The notes: a model not told the origin generated them from the letters alone. Positions 1-8,874 are shown, counted from the first letter of the stretch. The stretch: DNA of 64,000 nt from Nocardioides agri (GCF_013778305.1 NZ_JACEIC010000002.1:1305708-1369707); one strand, 5' to 3'. Numbers and translations: made by a program.

Positions 1-702
1 ACGGCCGAGTCGCTCAAGTACGCCTGCAACGCCTTCCACGCCACCAAGGTCTCGTTCGCGAACGAGCTCTCCCGGGTGTTCCGCGGGTTCGGCGTCGACT
101 CGCGCGAGGTCATGGAGATCTTCTGCGAGGACACGAAGCTGAACATCGCCCCGACCTACCTGCGCCCCGGGTTCGCCTACGGCGGCAGCTGCCTGCCGAA
201 GGACCTGCGCGCGCTGCTGCAGATGGCTCGGGCGAACGGCGTCGACGCGCCGCTGCTCGACGGCACCGTGCTCACCAACGAGCTGATCATCCGCGACGTC
301 GTCGAGCGGGTGATCGCCACGGGACTGCGGCACGTCGCGCTCCTCGGCCTCAGCTTCAAGGCCGACACCGACGACCTCCGGGAGAGCCCGAACGTCGAGC
401 TGGCGGAGCGGCTCGTCGGCAAGGGCTTCGACGTCCGGGTCTACGACCCCATCGTGAACCCGGATCGACTCGTGGGCGCCAACCGCCGGCACGTGGAGAC
501 GCGGCTCCCGCACCTGAACCGGTTGCTCGCCTGCACGCCGGAAGCGGCGCTGGAGGGTGCGGAGGTCGTCCTCGTCTCCGCCAGCGGTGAGGGCATCACC
601 GATGCGCTCCGCGCCGCCGCACCGGCGCACGTCATCGACCTGTGTGGCCGTCTCGACCACGAGGTGGAGGAGCTGCCCGGGTACAGCGGCGTGGGGTGGT
701 GA
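1..702 (+). CDS. GDP-mannose 6-dehydrogenase-like protein (5' end outside window)
   Basis: This is the C-terminal part of a UDP-glucose/GDP-mannose dehydrogenase family enzyme; its start and NAD-binding domain lie before base 1. The reading frame is open from base 1. The visible part has the helical central domain (CNAFHATKVSFANE) followed by GGSCLPKD, whose Cys at 190-192 is the catalytic thiol of this family. The C-terminal domain has GLSFKADTDDLRESP and ends in a normal stop. The wording around the active site resembles AlgD-type GDP-mannose dehydrogenases more than UDP-glucose dehydrogenases, but the substrate is inferred. The enzyme would oxidise a nucleotide sugar to the uronic acid in the cytosol to feed EPS assembly. 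The next gene overlaps its stop (GTGA), so the two are probably co-transcribed. Confidence 0.9.
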   Translation, partial: TAESLKYACNAFHATKVSFANELSRVFRGFGVDSREVMEIFCEDTKLNIAPTYLRPGFAYGGSCLPKDLRALLQMARANGVDAPLLDGTVLTNELIIRDVVERVIATGLRHVALLGLSFKADTDDLRESPNVELAERLVGKGFDVRVYDPIVNPDRLVGANRRHVETRLPHLNRLLACTPEAALEGAEVVLVSASGEGITDALRAAAPAHVIDLCGRLDHEVEELPGYSGVGW

Positions 703-1934
703 GCCCCGTGCCGCGCGTCCTCATCATCGTCCAGAACCTCCCGGTCCCCTTCGACCGCCGGGTCTGGCTCGAGTGCCAGACGCTGCGCGACGCCGGCTAC
801 GACGTCACCGTGATCTGCCCTCGGGGCAAGGACACCGGCGCCTACCAGGTCGTCGACGGCGTGACCATCCACGGCTACCGGCCCTACGCTCCCGGCGGGA
901 GCGCGCTCGGCTACGTGCTGGAGTACGCCTACTCCTTCCTCGCGACGGCCCGGCTGGCCAGGAAGGCGCGCCGCAGGGGTGGACGCTTCGACGTCGTCCA
1001 GGCCTGCAACCCGCCGGACATCTTCTGGCCGCTCGCCCGGTGGTTCCGGATGCGCGACGGGACGCGCTTCGTCTTCGACCACCACGACCTCTGCCCGGAG
1101 CTGTTCCGGTCGCGCTTCCCGCATGGCTCGCGGCTCGCGCTCCGTGGACTCGAGCTGCTGGAGCGGGCCACGTTCCGCACCGCCGACCGCGTGACGTCGA
1201 CCAACGAGTCCTACCGGCAGGTCGCGATGCGGCGCGGCGGCAAGGCGCCCGACCGGGTCTCGGTCGTCCGCACGGGTCCGGACCCACGTGTCATGAAGGC
1301 GTCGGAGCCGGTCCCTGCGGAGCGGCGTGGACGCAAGCACCTCGTCGCCTACCTGGGTGTGATGGGTCCGCAGGACGGCGTCGACGTCGTGCTCGCGGCC
1401 GCCGACCACGTCGTGCACGCGCTGGGACGCGAGGACGTCTCGTTCACGCTGATGGGCGGCGGGGACTGCCACGCCGAGCTCGTGGCGGAACGCGACCGGC
1501 TCGGACTGCAGGACTACGTGGAGCTGCCGGGCCGGGTGCCCGACGCGTACGTCTCCGATGTCCTCTCCACCGCCGACGTCGGCCTCTCCCCCGATCCGCT
1601 CAACCCCCTCAACGACGTCTCCACGATGAACAAGACGATGGAGTACATGGCCTTCGGGCTGCCGGTCGTCGCCTTCGACCTCGTCGAGACGAGGGTCTCG
1701 GCCGGTGACGCGGCGGTGTACGCCGACCCCGAGTCGGGCCCGCGGGGGCTCGCGGGGCTCCTGCTGGACCTCCTCGACGACCAGGAGACGCGGACGCTCA
1801 TGGGCAAGGTCGGCCGCGAGCGCGTCGAGGACCAGCTCGCCTGGGAGCACCAGGCCCCCTCGTACCTCGCGGTGTTCGACGAGCTCACCGGCCGCCGTGC
1901 GGTCGCATCGGACCAGCGACGAAAGGACACGTGA
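699..1934 (+). CDS. Glycosyltransferase family 1/4
   Basis: A 411-residue GT-B type glycosyltransferase that would add a sugar from a nucleotide donor to a lipid-linked EPS intermediate at the inner membrane face. The N-terminal domain begins PRVLIIVQNLPVPFDRRV, a pattern typical of WcaI-like GT4 enzymes. The C-terminal donor domain has AYLGVMGPQDGVD, LMGGGD, and the acceptor/donor motif region MEYMAFGLPVVAFD. The GTG at 699 overlaps the preceding TGA and gives the family's usual N-terminus; the longer open frame upstream is only read-through of the dehydrogenase. Donor and acceptor cannot be told from sequence. Confidence 0.9.
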   Translation: MSPVPRVLIIVQNLPVPFDRRVWLECQTLRDAGYDVTVICPRGKDTGAYQVVDGVTIHGYRPYAPGGSALGYVLEYAYSFLATARLARKARRRGGRFDVVQACNPPDIFWPLARWFRMRDGTRFVFDHHDLCPELFRSRFPHGSRLALRGLELLERATFRTADRVTSTNESYRQVAMRRGGKAPDRVSVVRTGPDPRVMKASEPVPAERRGRKHLVAYLGVMGPQDGVDVVLAAADHVVHALGREDVSFTLMGGGDCHAELVAERDRLGLQDYVELPGRVPDAYVSDVLSTADVGLSPDPLNPLNDVSTMNKTMEYMAFGLPVVAFDLVETRVSAGDAAVYADPESGPRGLAGLLLDLLDDQETRTLMGKVGRERVEDQLAWEHQAPSYLAVFDELTGRRAVASDQRRKDT

Positions 1935-2764
1935 TGAAGGTCGTTCTCTTCTGCGGCGGGCTCGGCATGCGGATGCGCGCCGACAACCAGTCCCTCCCCA
2001 AGCCGATGATGCCGATCGGCAGTCGGCCCGTGCTGTGGCACATCATGCGCTACTTCGCGCACTTCGGTCACACCGAGTTCATCCTCTGCCTCGGTCACGG
2101 CGCCAACGCCGTCAAGGACTACTTCCTGGACTACCGCGAGACCGCCTCGAACGACTTCGTCCTGACCAAGGGCGGGCAGCACGTCGACATGCTGAGCACC
2201 GACATCAGCGACTGGACGATCACGTTCATCGACACCGGCATGGACACCCCGATCGGTGAGCGTCTCCGTCGCGTGCGGCCCTACCTCGAGGGTGACGAGT
2301 ACTTCCTCGCCAACTACGGGGACGTCCTCACCGACGCCCCGATGAACGACCTCATCGAGCAGTTCTGCGCCACCGATGCGGTCGCCCAGTTCATCTCGGT
2401 CAAGCCCGGCGACTCCTTCCACGTCGTCGAGACCGACGACGGCGGCCGCGTGAAGGACCTGGTCCCTGCGGGTGACCTGCCCTTCCGCATCAACGGCGGC
2501 TACTTCGTCCTGCGCCAGGGGATCTTCGACTACCTCGACGAGGGCGACGACCTGGTGATGGACGGCTGCGTGAAGGCGGCCAAGGACGGCAAGACCCGCG
2601 CCGTCGCCCACGACGGCTTCTGGGCGCCGATGGACACGCTCAAGGAGCGCACGCACCTCGAGGACCTCTACCGACGTGGCTGCAGCCCCTGGGCGCTGTG
2701 GCGCGACCAGCCCAACCCGGGCGGGGCCGCCATCATCCCGATCGACATGCCCAGCATCGCCTGA
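1934..2764 (+). CDS. Sugar-1-phosphate nucleotidyltransferase (glucose-1-phosphate cytidylyltransferase-like)
   Basis: A 276-residue nucleotidyltransferase with the GT-A-like fold. It makes an NDP-sugar from a sugar-1-phosphate and an NTP. The N-terminus MKVVLFCGGLGMRM is a variant of the GGxGxR phosphate-binding loop, followed by SLPKPMMPIGSRPVLWHIMRYFAHFG. YFLANYGDVLTD contains the metal-binding Asp. The family resembles RfbF glucose-1-phosphate cytidylyltransferases, but the usual Thr in GGLGTR is Met here, so the nucleotide specificity is uncertain. ATG 1934 overlaps the preceding stop by one base and has GAAAGG upstream; an in-frame GTG at 1931 is less likely. This is the last gene of the first operon and is followed by a hairpin. 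Confidence 0.88.
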   Translation: MKVVLFCGGLGMRMRADNQSLPKPMMPIGSRPVLWHIMRYFAHFGHTEFILCLGHGANAVKDYFLDYRETASNDFVLTKGGQHVDMLSTDISDWTITFIDTGMDTPIGERLRRVRPYLEGDEYFLANYGDVLTDAPMNDLIEQFCATDAVAQFISVKPGDSFHVVETDDGGRVKDLVPAGDLPFRINGGYFVLRQGIFDYLDEGDDLVMDGCVKAAKDGKTRAVAHDGFWAPMDTLKERTHLEDLYRRGCSPWALWRDQPNPGGAAIIPIDMPSIA

Positions 2765-2782
2765 GCGGAGTCTCTGCCCCAC

Positions 2783-2814
2783 CCAGCCGGACGGCGGTAC
2801 CCGGGCCCGGCTGG
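2783..2814. terminator. Bidirectional hairpin between convergent EPS operons
   Basis: Perfect 8-base arms CCAGCCGG (2783-2790) and CCGGCTGG (2807-2814) surround a 16-base loop. The hairpin sits between the stop at 2764 (+) and the stop at 2827 (-). There is no U tract, which is common for actinobacterial terminators. The position between convergent genes supports a terminator role. Confidence 0.6.
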
Positions 2815-2826
2815 AGGGTGCGGCGG

Positions 2827-3720
2827 CTACCCAGTCCGCGGGAGGTCGCCGGCGCGCGCCGGCGTCGCCGGCCCCCTGCTCGACGTGTCGGTCCCCCAGG
2901 ACACCCGGGCGCCGGTGACGGAGCGCCAGCGCACGAGCGTCCGGTCCGCACCGACGAGCCCCAGGTACCACGCGGCGTCGATCGGGGTGACCCGACGGTG
3001 GAGGACCAGTCCCGCCAGTGCCCCGAGCCCCAGCCGGCCCTCCGGCAGCGCCACGCCCATCGCGTCCAGCTGCCGGTTGCCCTGGCGCACCCGGATGCGG
3101 CGCTGCAGGGTCGCGCCGAACGAGGCCGAGGGCCGTACGACGCTCCGGGCACCCGCAGGCACGACCTGCTCGCCAGGAGCGAAGCTCCGGTGGACGAAGC
3201 CGTCGTCGGAGATGACGTCCGGGAACGGCGCGATCCGCGCGTGCCCGGCCTCGTTGAGGCAGTAGACACCCGCGCCGGCGAGCCCGCGGCGCCCGGTCAT
3301 CATCAGCTCGTGCACCTTGTGCAGGCGCCGCGCGGACGGCCGCACGCCTGCGAGCTCGTAGTGCGGGCGCGGCGACACCGCCAGCACGCCGGGCTGGGCC
3401 AGGGTGGCCACGAGCACGCGCACCGAGTCGATGGTGAGATCGACGTCGGCGTCCAGGTAGACGCGCGGGAAGGTGACCGCGGCCTCGTCGCCGAGCCGAA
3501 GCGCGTTCGCCTTGCCGGGCGTGGGCGTCACGATCACCCGAGCTCCGTGCCTGCGCGCCACGTCCGCCGTGGTGTCGGTGCACGCGTTCGCGACCACGAC
3601 GACGTCGAGCTCACCCGGAGCGGCTCCAGCGGCGAGCGTGGCGAGGCATCGGTCGAGCACGGTCGCCTCGTTGTGGGCGGGGATCACCACGCTCGCGACG
3701 GGAAGGTCGACGGGGGTCAC
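2827..3720 (-). CDS. Glycosyltransferase family 2
   Basis: A 297-residue GT-A glycosyltransferase. It starts VTPVDLPVASVVIPAHNEATVLDRCL, the usual GT2 nucleotide-binding strand, then VVVVANACTDTTADVA and the metal-binding DADVD (acidic DXD-type motif). A later GVYCLNEAGHARI/PDVISDDGFV segment is the acceptor side, and the stretch after FGATLQRRIRVRQGNR resembles GT2 enzymes with QXXRW-like motifs. The start is the GTG at 3720, which overlaps the stop of the upstream DUF6492 gene (GTGA). It would act at the cytosolic face of the membrane in EPS repeat-unit assembly; the sugar transferred is unknown. Confidence 0.87.
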   Translation of the reverse strand: MTPVDLPVASVVIPAHNEATVLDRCLATLAAGAAPGELDVVVVANACTDTTADVARRHGARVIVTPTPGKANALRLGDEAAVTFPRVYLDADVDLTIDSVRVLVATLAQPGVLAVSPRPHYELAGVRPSARRLHKVHELMMTGRRGLAGAGVYCLNEAGHARIAPFPDVISDDGFVHRSFAPGEQVVPAGARSVVRPSASFGATLQRRIRVRQGNRQLDAMGVALPEGRLGLGALAGLVLHRRVTPIDAAWYLGLVGADRTLVRWRSVTGARVSWGTDTSSRGPATPARAGDLPRTG

Positions 3721-4682
3721 CCCCGCGGCTCCCCGGCTCGCGCGGCCTCCGAGACGATCCGCCGCACCAGCTCGCGCCGCTCGTCGAGGGCGAACGCCTC
3801 GGTGGACTGGATGGCCACGCCGACCTGGCCGGGGCGGAAGCCGTGCACGAAGTCCTCGAGCCCTGCCGGCGTGTGCAGGTCGTAGAACCAGCCGGCGTGC
3901 ACGAGGTCCTCGGACGTGCGGTCGTGGCCGGACGCCTCGTCGAGGACCAGGTCGGCGAAGATGCCGTAGAGGATGTACTCGGAGAAGTCGCTCTGCCGGG
4001 CGACCTCCTTGTCCCACCGGCGGCCGGCGACCTCGGCCAGGCGCTGCTGCAGCAGCAGGATGTTCGAGCGGCGCCAGGTGATCAGGTTCCCGATGTAGTC
4101 GGATCCCAGGTAGCCGCGTTGCTCGAGCCCGAGGAGGCGCGCGCTCACCGAGTGCCAGCCGACGTGTGTCGGGAGGTCCGCGGTCGCACCTGGCAGGCGG
4201 TAGAGCCGCACGCACGGCCCGTTCGTCAACCGGTCGACGGTCAGCGGCGCGACCAGCACGATGTCGCTGTCGGCGAAGACGACGATCTCGCGGTCGGTGA
4301 AGGCCGGCGCCGACATCTTCACGATCTGCTGCACGATCCATCCGCGCACGATCCCGACCGGACTGGCCCAGATCTCCCTGATCCGCCGGTGGAACGGGCC
4401 CAGTCGCACGTGCCTCGGAGCCGGGAGCTTCACGTATCCGCGGGGCAGAACGTCCTCGACTGCGACGATCCGGCGGTGCTCCGCTGCCAGCGTCGCGAAC
4501 ATCGCGACGTCGCAGCGCGGGACGATCAACACGTGCTCCGCACCCGGCTCGAGGTAGGTGTCGACACTGCGGCACAGCTCGCGCGCGAGATCGAGGTCGT
4601 CACGGTAGCTGACCGTGACGAGAGAGATGTCGCCTGCGCTGAACGATCGCGGAGTGTGGCGACCACGAGGGGTTGCTTCCAC
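3717..4682 (-). CDS. DUF6492-type putative glycosyltransferase
   Basis: A protein of about 321 residues resembling the DUF6492 family, predicted to be GT-A-fold glycosyltransferases. The body begins GDISLVTVSYRDDLDLARELC. REIVVFADSDIVL carries a DSD metal-binding motif typical of GT-A enzymes, and LPTHVGWHSVSARLL and WYDLH-like segments follow. An ATG at 4847 would add about 55 low-complexity residues. The GTG at 4682 is preferred because a TAGTGT -10-like box lies seven bases upstream, the spacing of a leaderless transcript. It is translationally coupled to the GT2 gene downstream. The function is inferred from fold and context. Confidence 0.75.
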   Translation of the reverse strand: MEATPRGRHTPRSFSAGDISLVTVSYRDDLDLARELCRSVDTYLEPGAEHVLIVPRCDVAMFATLAAEHRRIVAVEDVLPRGYVKLPAPRHVRLGPFHRRIREIWASPVGIVRGWIVQQIVKMSAPAFTDREIVVFADSDIVLVAPLTVDRLTNGPCVRLYRLPGATADLPTHVGWHSVSARLLGLEQRGYLGSDYIGNLITWRRSNILLLQQRLAEVAGRRWDKEVARQSDFSEYILYGIFADLVLDEASGHDRTSEDLVHAGWFYDLHTPAGLEDFVHGFRPGQVGVAIQSTEAFALDERRELVRRIVSEAARAGEPRG

Positions 4683-4689
4683 GCCAGCG

Positions 4690-4697
4690 ACACTAGG
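4690..4697 (-). promoter_or_regulatory. -10-like box for leaderless start
   Basis: On the minus strand CCTAGTGT (TAGTGT hexamer) ends seven bases before GTG 4682. The TANNNT-N7-start arrangement is typical of leaderless actinobacterial mRNAs, and no Shine-Dalgarno sequence is visible. The same CCTAnnnT form occurs upstream of 12325, 16206, 37422 and 48610. Confidence 0.45.
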
Positions 4698-4798
4698 TCG
4701 GACGTCACCTCGGGGAGCGCGCCTCTCAGGGCAGATGCCGCAAATGGGTGACGGGCGCACCGGACCTCGCCCGCGCGCGCGGTCCACCGCGCGGGCTC

Positions 4799-4814
4799 GA
4801 CCCGAATATTGGGC
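4799..4814. promoter_or_regulatory. Operator-like CCC...GGG motif in divergent promoter region
   Basis: CCCGAATATTGGG, centred on AATATT, lies in the gap between the divergent genes starting at 4682 (-) and 4925 (+). It is one of a set of similar motifs upstream of EPS and regulator genes (see findings). A regulator-binding role is inferred only from its recurrence and position. Confidence 0.4.
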
Positions 4815-4924
4815 ATCTACGAGCACGACTCCCGAGCCCGCCGCCAACCCGTCCGAGACTGGGTGCCTGAGGTGGCCGCGCCATGGTCACCCCACTCGCG
4901 AGGGTGAGACATCCGGGGGGCCGC

Positions 4925-6166
4925 ATGACGGAAGCCGCTCTCCGTGGCGTGCACGGTGCCGACCCTGCGCCGGCGCCGGTCACCGCCCCCCGGCGGATCA
5001 CGTCCCTCGACGGCTTGCGCGGCCTTGCGGCGCTGACCGTGGTCGTCTACCACATCACGCTGACCGATCCCGTCATCGGCCAGCGGTTGTACCAGGTGGA
5101 CCAGGTCAGCGGCACCGGGTGGTTCGGCTACCTCATGACGTTCACCCCGCTGCACGTCGTCTGGGCCGGCAGTCAGGCCGTCCTCGTCTTCTTCGTGCTG
5201 AGTGGCTTCGTCCTCGCCCTCCCGTTCGCACGCCGCCGCGGCACGCGGAAGGAGGGCACCTGGCCGGCGTTCTACCGGAGCCGGATGGTGCGGCTCTACC
5301 TGCCGAGCATCGTCAGCCTGGTGCTGGCCTTCCTCCTGGCGCAGGCGATCAGGTACCACGCCGACCCGGGCCTGACCCCGTGGATCAACGAGCACGCCGG
5401 GAACGACGGCCCGGCCGACGTCGCCGTCGGCAGCTCCCTCATGACCGGCTTCGGGAGCCTCAACGGGTCCTTGTGGTCGCTGCGCTGGGAGGTGCTGTTC
5501 TCACTGACCCTGCCCCTGTTCCTGGCGGTCGCTGCCTGGCGGGTCAGGCTGTCCTGGCTGAAGGCCGGGCTCGTCCTGCTGGCCTGCGTCCTGTGGCCGA
5601 TCGTCACCGGCGGCCTCTACGACCACGCCACCTACATGCTGATCTTCGCGTTCGGCGTCCTGATGGCCTACGAGCACGATCGGCTGGGCGTCCTGGCCGA
5701 GCGGATCTCCGGGCTGGGGTGGTCCGTCATCGTGTCCGCCGCGTGTGTGCTGCTCACCCTCCAGTGGATCCTGATGCCGTTCGGCGTCCTGCCTGGGTCG
5801 ACCTTCGAGCGGGCCTGGATGTCGTACAACACCGTCGGCGCCGTCCTCCTGGTGTTCGCTGGGATCTTCTGCCCGCAGGTGCGCCGGTTGCTCGAGCGGA
5901 AGCCGATCCACGCGCTCGGGCTCGTCTCGTTCAGCCTCTACCTCGTGCAGGAGCCCGTCGTGCTGAGGTTCTCCCTCGCGACCGACGCCGGGCTGCCGCT
6001 CTGGCTGGCGATCCCGGTCGAGCTGGCGCTCGCCCTGGCAGTGGCGTTCGTCTTCTACCGGGTCGTCGAGCGTCCCGCCCACCGGCTCGCGCGCCGAGCA
6101 AGCGGTCGTACGGCCTCGGCCCGCCCCGTGCCCGAGACGTCCGGGGCAGCCGGGGCGGCCGCCTGA
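4925..6166 (+). CDS. Acyltransferase family 3 (integral membrane)
   Basis: A 413-residue acyltransferase-3 protein (OafA/NodX type) that O-acylates a sugar of a surface polysaccharide. It has the hallmark RRITSLDGLRGLAALTVVVYH at the N-terminus, with the family's conserved His. FFVLSGFVLALPF and SRMVRLYLPSI contain the usual motif-2 residues, and about ten hydrophobic segments run to the C-terminus (FVFYRVVERPAHRLARR). ATG 4925 is chosen because the RITSLDGLRG motif then falls at the normal distance and a G-rich ribosome-binding site precedes it; GTG 4883 is an alternative. It converges with the beta-helix gene, with only ten bases between stops. Confidence 0.9.
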   Translation: MTEAALRGVHGADPAPAPVTAPRRITSLDGLRGLAALTVVVYHITLTDPVIGQRLYQVDQVSGTGWFGYLMTFTPLHVVWAGSQAVLVFFVLSGFVLALPFARRRGTRKEGTWPAFYRSRMVRLYLPSIVSLVLAFLLAQAIRYHADPGLTPWINEHAGNDGPADVAVGSSLMTGFGSLNGSLWSLRWEVLFSLTLPLFLAVAAWRVRLSWLKAGLVLLACVLWPIVTGGLYDHATYMLIFAFGVLMAYEHDRLGVLAERISGLGWSVIVSAACVLLTLQWILMPFGVLPGSTFERAWMSYNTVGAVLLVFAGIFCPQVRRLLERKPIHALGLVSFSLYLVQEPVVLRFSLATDAGLPLWLAIPVELALALAVAFVFYRVVERPAHRLARRASGRTASARPVPETSGAAGAAA

Positions 6167-6176
6167 CCGGGTGCCG

Positions 6177-7454
6177 TCAGTCGAACCGGACAGCAGCGCC
6201 CGTCTCGTGGACGACGTTGCCGGACCGTTCCTCGTCGGCGCAGCCGTCCGTGGGGCCGAAGGCGCCGACCGAGGGCGAGAACCTGGTCGAGAAGTGGTTG
6301 TCGATCACCCGGTAGGCGATGCCCGCGCCGGGGCGGTCGCAGTAGAGCGTGTACGCGCCGCCGGCGAGCAGGTTGGCCTCGATGAGGATGTTGGTGTCGC
6401 CACGCGGGTTCGAGATGATCGCGGAGGTCCCCAACGACCCGTCCGGGCCGACGCCGTAGATGGTGTTGTGGCGGATGGTGACGTTCTTCGCGCCCTCGAC
6501 GAAACCGCCGCCCTCGAGGTGACCCGCCAGCTGGATGCCGTCGGCGTGTGCCTCGGAGCTGTTGTAGAGGTCGTGGATGTAGGAGTCCTCGACCGTGATG
6601 CTCTGGTTGACGTCGAGCCCGTTCTCGCAGCCGTGGATGTTCGCGCGGCGCACGGTCACGTTGGCCTCGCCGATGCCGTGACCGGGGTTGTCCCCGCAGT
6701 CGATCTCGACGTCCTCGAGCAGCAGGGGCGCGCCGGCGAAGCCGCCGTCGTCGACGGTGACCGCGGCATAGGTCGGCTTGCACGTGATCTTGGAGTTGCG
6801 GATCACGACACCGGGCGCGGTGACCTCGATGCAGCCGAGCGTCTTGCCGTCGATGACCGTGTTGGCACGCGAGATCGTCGAGCTCCCGGTGTAGGCGGTC
6901 AGCGTCGTCCCAGCAGGCACCCCGGTGTTGCTCGCGTTCGGGAATCCGGCAGGCGGAGCAGGCTGGGGGCCCGCCGCCCCGACGCCCGTCACCACGCGGA
7001 GCGTCTGGTACGCCGAGTGGGCCCGCCCCAGCCGCTTGGTGCCGAGGAAGGTCGCACGCACGCGGTAGACGCCCGTCTTGAGCTTCGGCAGCGCGATCGT
7101 CGCCTTGCCGGCCACGGCGCGGCCATGTGCCCGGCGCAACGTCGAGCCGCCCTTCGCGGTGACCCGGACTCGCCCGGTCAGGCGTTGCGCCTGGACGGAC
7201 GGGAGCCGCAGCGAGACCCGGACGCGGGCCCGCTGCGTCGTCGTCACCCGGTCCTGCCGGAGCTCGAGCCGGACCTTCGGTGCCGGGAGGGCCCGCTCTC
7301 CGGCATGTGTTGCCCGCGACGTGCTCGCTGCCGCCGCGGAGGTTGCGCTCGGGGGCGAGCCAACCAGCGACATCGATGCCACCACCACCGCCACGAGGGC
7401 GAATCCCAGCCCGTTGCGGGCGCGCCAATCCACGTTCACTGCCTCAACCACCAT
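6177..7454 (-). CDS. Secreted right-handed parallel beta-helix protein (copy 1)
   Basis: A protein of about 425 residues. It has a signal peptide (hydrophobic FALVAVVVASMSLVG followed by small residues), a beta-sandwich-like region at about 60-160 (RLELRQDRVTTTQRARVRVSL...), and a C-terminal beta-helix with repeated VVIRNSKI, VTVRRANIHG, ITVEDSYIHD and VTIRHNTIYG turns. Paired Cys (IDC, GCENG, YCDRP, GCADE) suggest disulphides outside the cell. The C-terminal domain closely matches the adjacent upstream gene, so this is a tandem duplicate with a different N-terminal domain. Such folds include polysaccharide lyases and epimerases, and in an EPS locus it may process the polymer; no catalytic residues could be assigned. 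The start could be ATG 7454 or a nearby GTG. Confidence 0.85.
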   Translation of the reverse strand: MVVEAVNVDWRARNGLGFALVAVVVASMSLVGSPPSATSAAAASTSRATHAGERALPAPKVRLELRQDRVTTTQRARVRVSLRLPSVQAQRLTGRVRVTAKGGSTLRRAHGRAVAGKATIALPKLKTGVYRVRATFLGTKRLGRAHSAYQTLRVVTGVGAAGPQPAPPAGFPNASNTGVPAGTTLTAYTGSSTISRANTVIDGKTLGCIEVTAPGVVIRNSKITCKPTYAAVTVDDGGFAGAPLLLEDVEIDCGDNPGHGIGEANVTVRRANIHGCENGLDVNQSITVEDSYIHDLYNSSEAHADGIQLAGHLEGGGFVEGAKNVTIRHNTIYGVGPDGSLGTSAIISNPRGDTNILIEANLLAGGAYTLYCDRPGAGIAYRVIDNHFSTRFSPSVGAFGPTDGCADEERSGNVVHETGAAVRFD

Positions 7455-7480
7455 GCCCGCTGTTACCTGAGCTCCTCATG

Positions 7481-8698
7481 CTAGTCGAGCCGGACCGGAT
7501 CGCCCGTTTCGTGGATGACGTTGCCGGACCGGATCTCGTCCGCGCAGCCGTCCGACGGGCCGAACGCGCCGACCTTGGGCGAGAACCTGGTCGAGAAGTG
7601 GTTGTCGATCACGCGGTAGTTGATGCCGGCGCCCGGCCGGTCGCAGTAGAGCGTGTACGCCCCGCCCGCGAGGAGGTTGCGCTCGATGAGGATGTTGATG
7701 TCGTTGCGCGGGTTCGAGATGATCGCGGAGGTGCCCAGCGAGCCGTCCGCGCCGACGCCGTAGATGGTGTTGTGGCGGATCACGATGTTCGCCGAACCAC
7801 TCACCCAGTCGGTGCCGACCAGGCGGAAGTTGGCGAACTGGATGCCGTCGGTGTGGGAGGCGGCGGTGTTGAACAGGTCGTGGATGTAGGAGTCCTCGAC
7901 CGTGATGTTCTGGTTGACGTCGAGCCCGTTCTCGCAGCCGTGGATGTTCGCGCGGCGCACGGTCACGTTGGCCTCGCCGATGGCGTTCCCTCCGAAGTTC
8001 TGGCAGTCGATCTCGACGTCCTCGAGGAGCAGCGGCGCGCCACTGAAGCTCCCGTCGTCGACGGTGACGGCGGCGTAGTTGGGCTTGCAGGTGATCTTCG
8101 AGTTCCGGATCACCACGCCGGGTGCTGCGACCTCGATGCAACCGAGGATCTTCCCGTCGATGACCGTGCCGGCCTTGGTGATGGTCAAGCCGCCGGTGTA
8201 CGCCGTCAGCGCGGTCCCCTGGGGGACACCGGTGTTGGACGCGTCCGGCCAGTCACGGCCGCCGGGGGTGGGGGTGGGCGTCGTCGGGTCCGGGTTCGTC
8301 GGCTCGTCGGTCGGCGTCGGTGTCGTCGGGGTCGTCGGGGTCGGCGTGTTCGGGTCCGGGGTCGTCGGGTCACCCGTGGGAGTCGTCGGGTCCGGGCCGG
8401 TGGGCTGGTCCGTCGGGGTCGTCGAGGTCGTCGGGTCGGGCGTGGAGGGCTCCTGTCCCGGGGTCGCCGTGACCGTGACCGTCGGCCCGGGCACCGTCAC
8501 CGTGGCCGTCGGCTGGACCGGCTTCGGGACCGTGCACACCACGGTGATCTGCTGACCCGCGGTGGTGTCGGACACGGTCGGGTCGGCAGTGCAGTTGGCC
8601 GTGACCTCGCCGTTCCCGTCTGCGGCGACGGCGACGCCTCCCGCAACGAGTGCTGCGACAGCCGCCGCAGCGACAGCGGTGGCCAGTGCTTGCTTCAT
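7481..8698 (-). CDS. Secreted beta-helix protein with Pro/Thr-rich linker (copy 2)
   Basis: A 405-residue exported protein. It starts MKQALATAVAAAAVAALVAGGVAVA, a signal peptide. A short N-terminal domain with two Cys (ANCTADP...VVCTVPKP) is followed by a linker at about 85-145 of repeated TPTDxPTxPDPTTPT units, which would span the cell wall. The beta-helix domain from about 150 is nearly the same as in the gene 26 bases downstream. A good GAGGAG site lies nine bases before ATG 8698. The linker repeats look like a cell-wall spacer, so the domain is probably displayed at or released from the cell surface. A role in EPS modification or adhesion is inferred from position only. Confidence 0.87.
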   Translation of the reverse strand: MKQALATAVAAAAVAALVAGGVAVAADGNGEVTANCTADPTVSDTTAGQQITVVCTVPKPVQPTATVTVPGPTVTVTATPGQEPSTPDPTTSTTPTDQPTGPDPTTPTGDPTTPDPNTPTPTTPTTPTPTDEPTNPDPTTPTPTPGGRDWPDASNTGVPQGTALTAYTGGLTITKAGTVIDGKILGCIEVAAPGVVIRNSKITCKPNYAAVTVDDGSFSGAPLLLEDVEIDCQNFGGNAIGEANVTVRRANIHGCENGLDVNQNITVEDSYIHDLFNTAASHTDGIQFANFRLVGTDWVSGSANIVIRHNTIYGVGADGSLGTSAIISNPRNDINILIERNLLAGGAYTLYCDRPGAGINYRVIDNHFSTRFSPKVGAFGPSDGCADEIRSGNVIHETGDPVRLD

Positions 8699-8840
8699 CA
8701 GGGGGCGCTCCTCGTTTGACCTTCAACCGTTCCCTGAAAGCCAATACCCCGAGCGGATGATCCACCACCCCAAAAACGCTGGACTTTCACCAGCCCCGCT
8801 TGCATCGCAGGAGGACTCATCACAATCGATGTGCCGCGGG

Positions 8841-8856
8841 TAGCCAACATTGGGGA
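8841..8856. promoter_or_regulatory. Operator-like motif upstream of beta-helix pair
   Basis: TAGCCAACATTGGGGA (TCCCCAATGTTGGCTA on the minus strand) is a near-palindrome 143 bases upstream of ATG 8698. The rest of the 8699-8874 gap holds the leader and ribosome-binding site; no terminator was seen. It belongs to the recurring CCC...GGG set. Confidence 0.4.
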
Positions 8857-8874
8857 GGCGCTCCGGATCCTCCG

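Noticed and set aside
8276..8460. Tandem GTCGTCGGGGTC-type DNA repeats
   Set aside because: They are the codons of the Pro/Thr linker in the beta-helix gene, not a CRISPR array or separate repeat.
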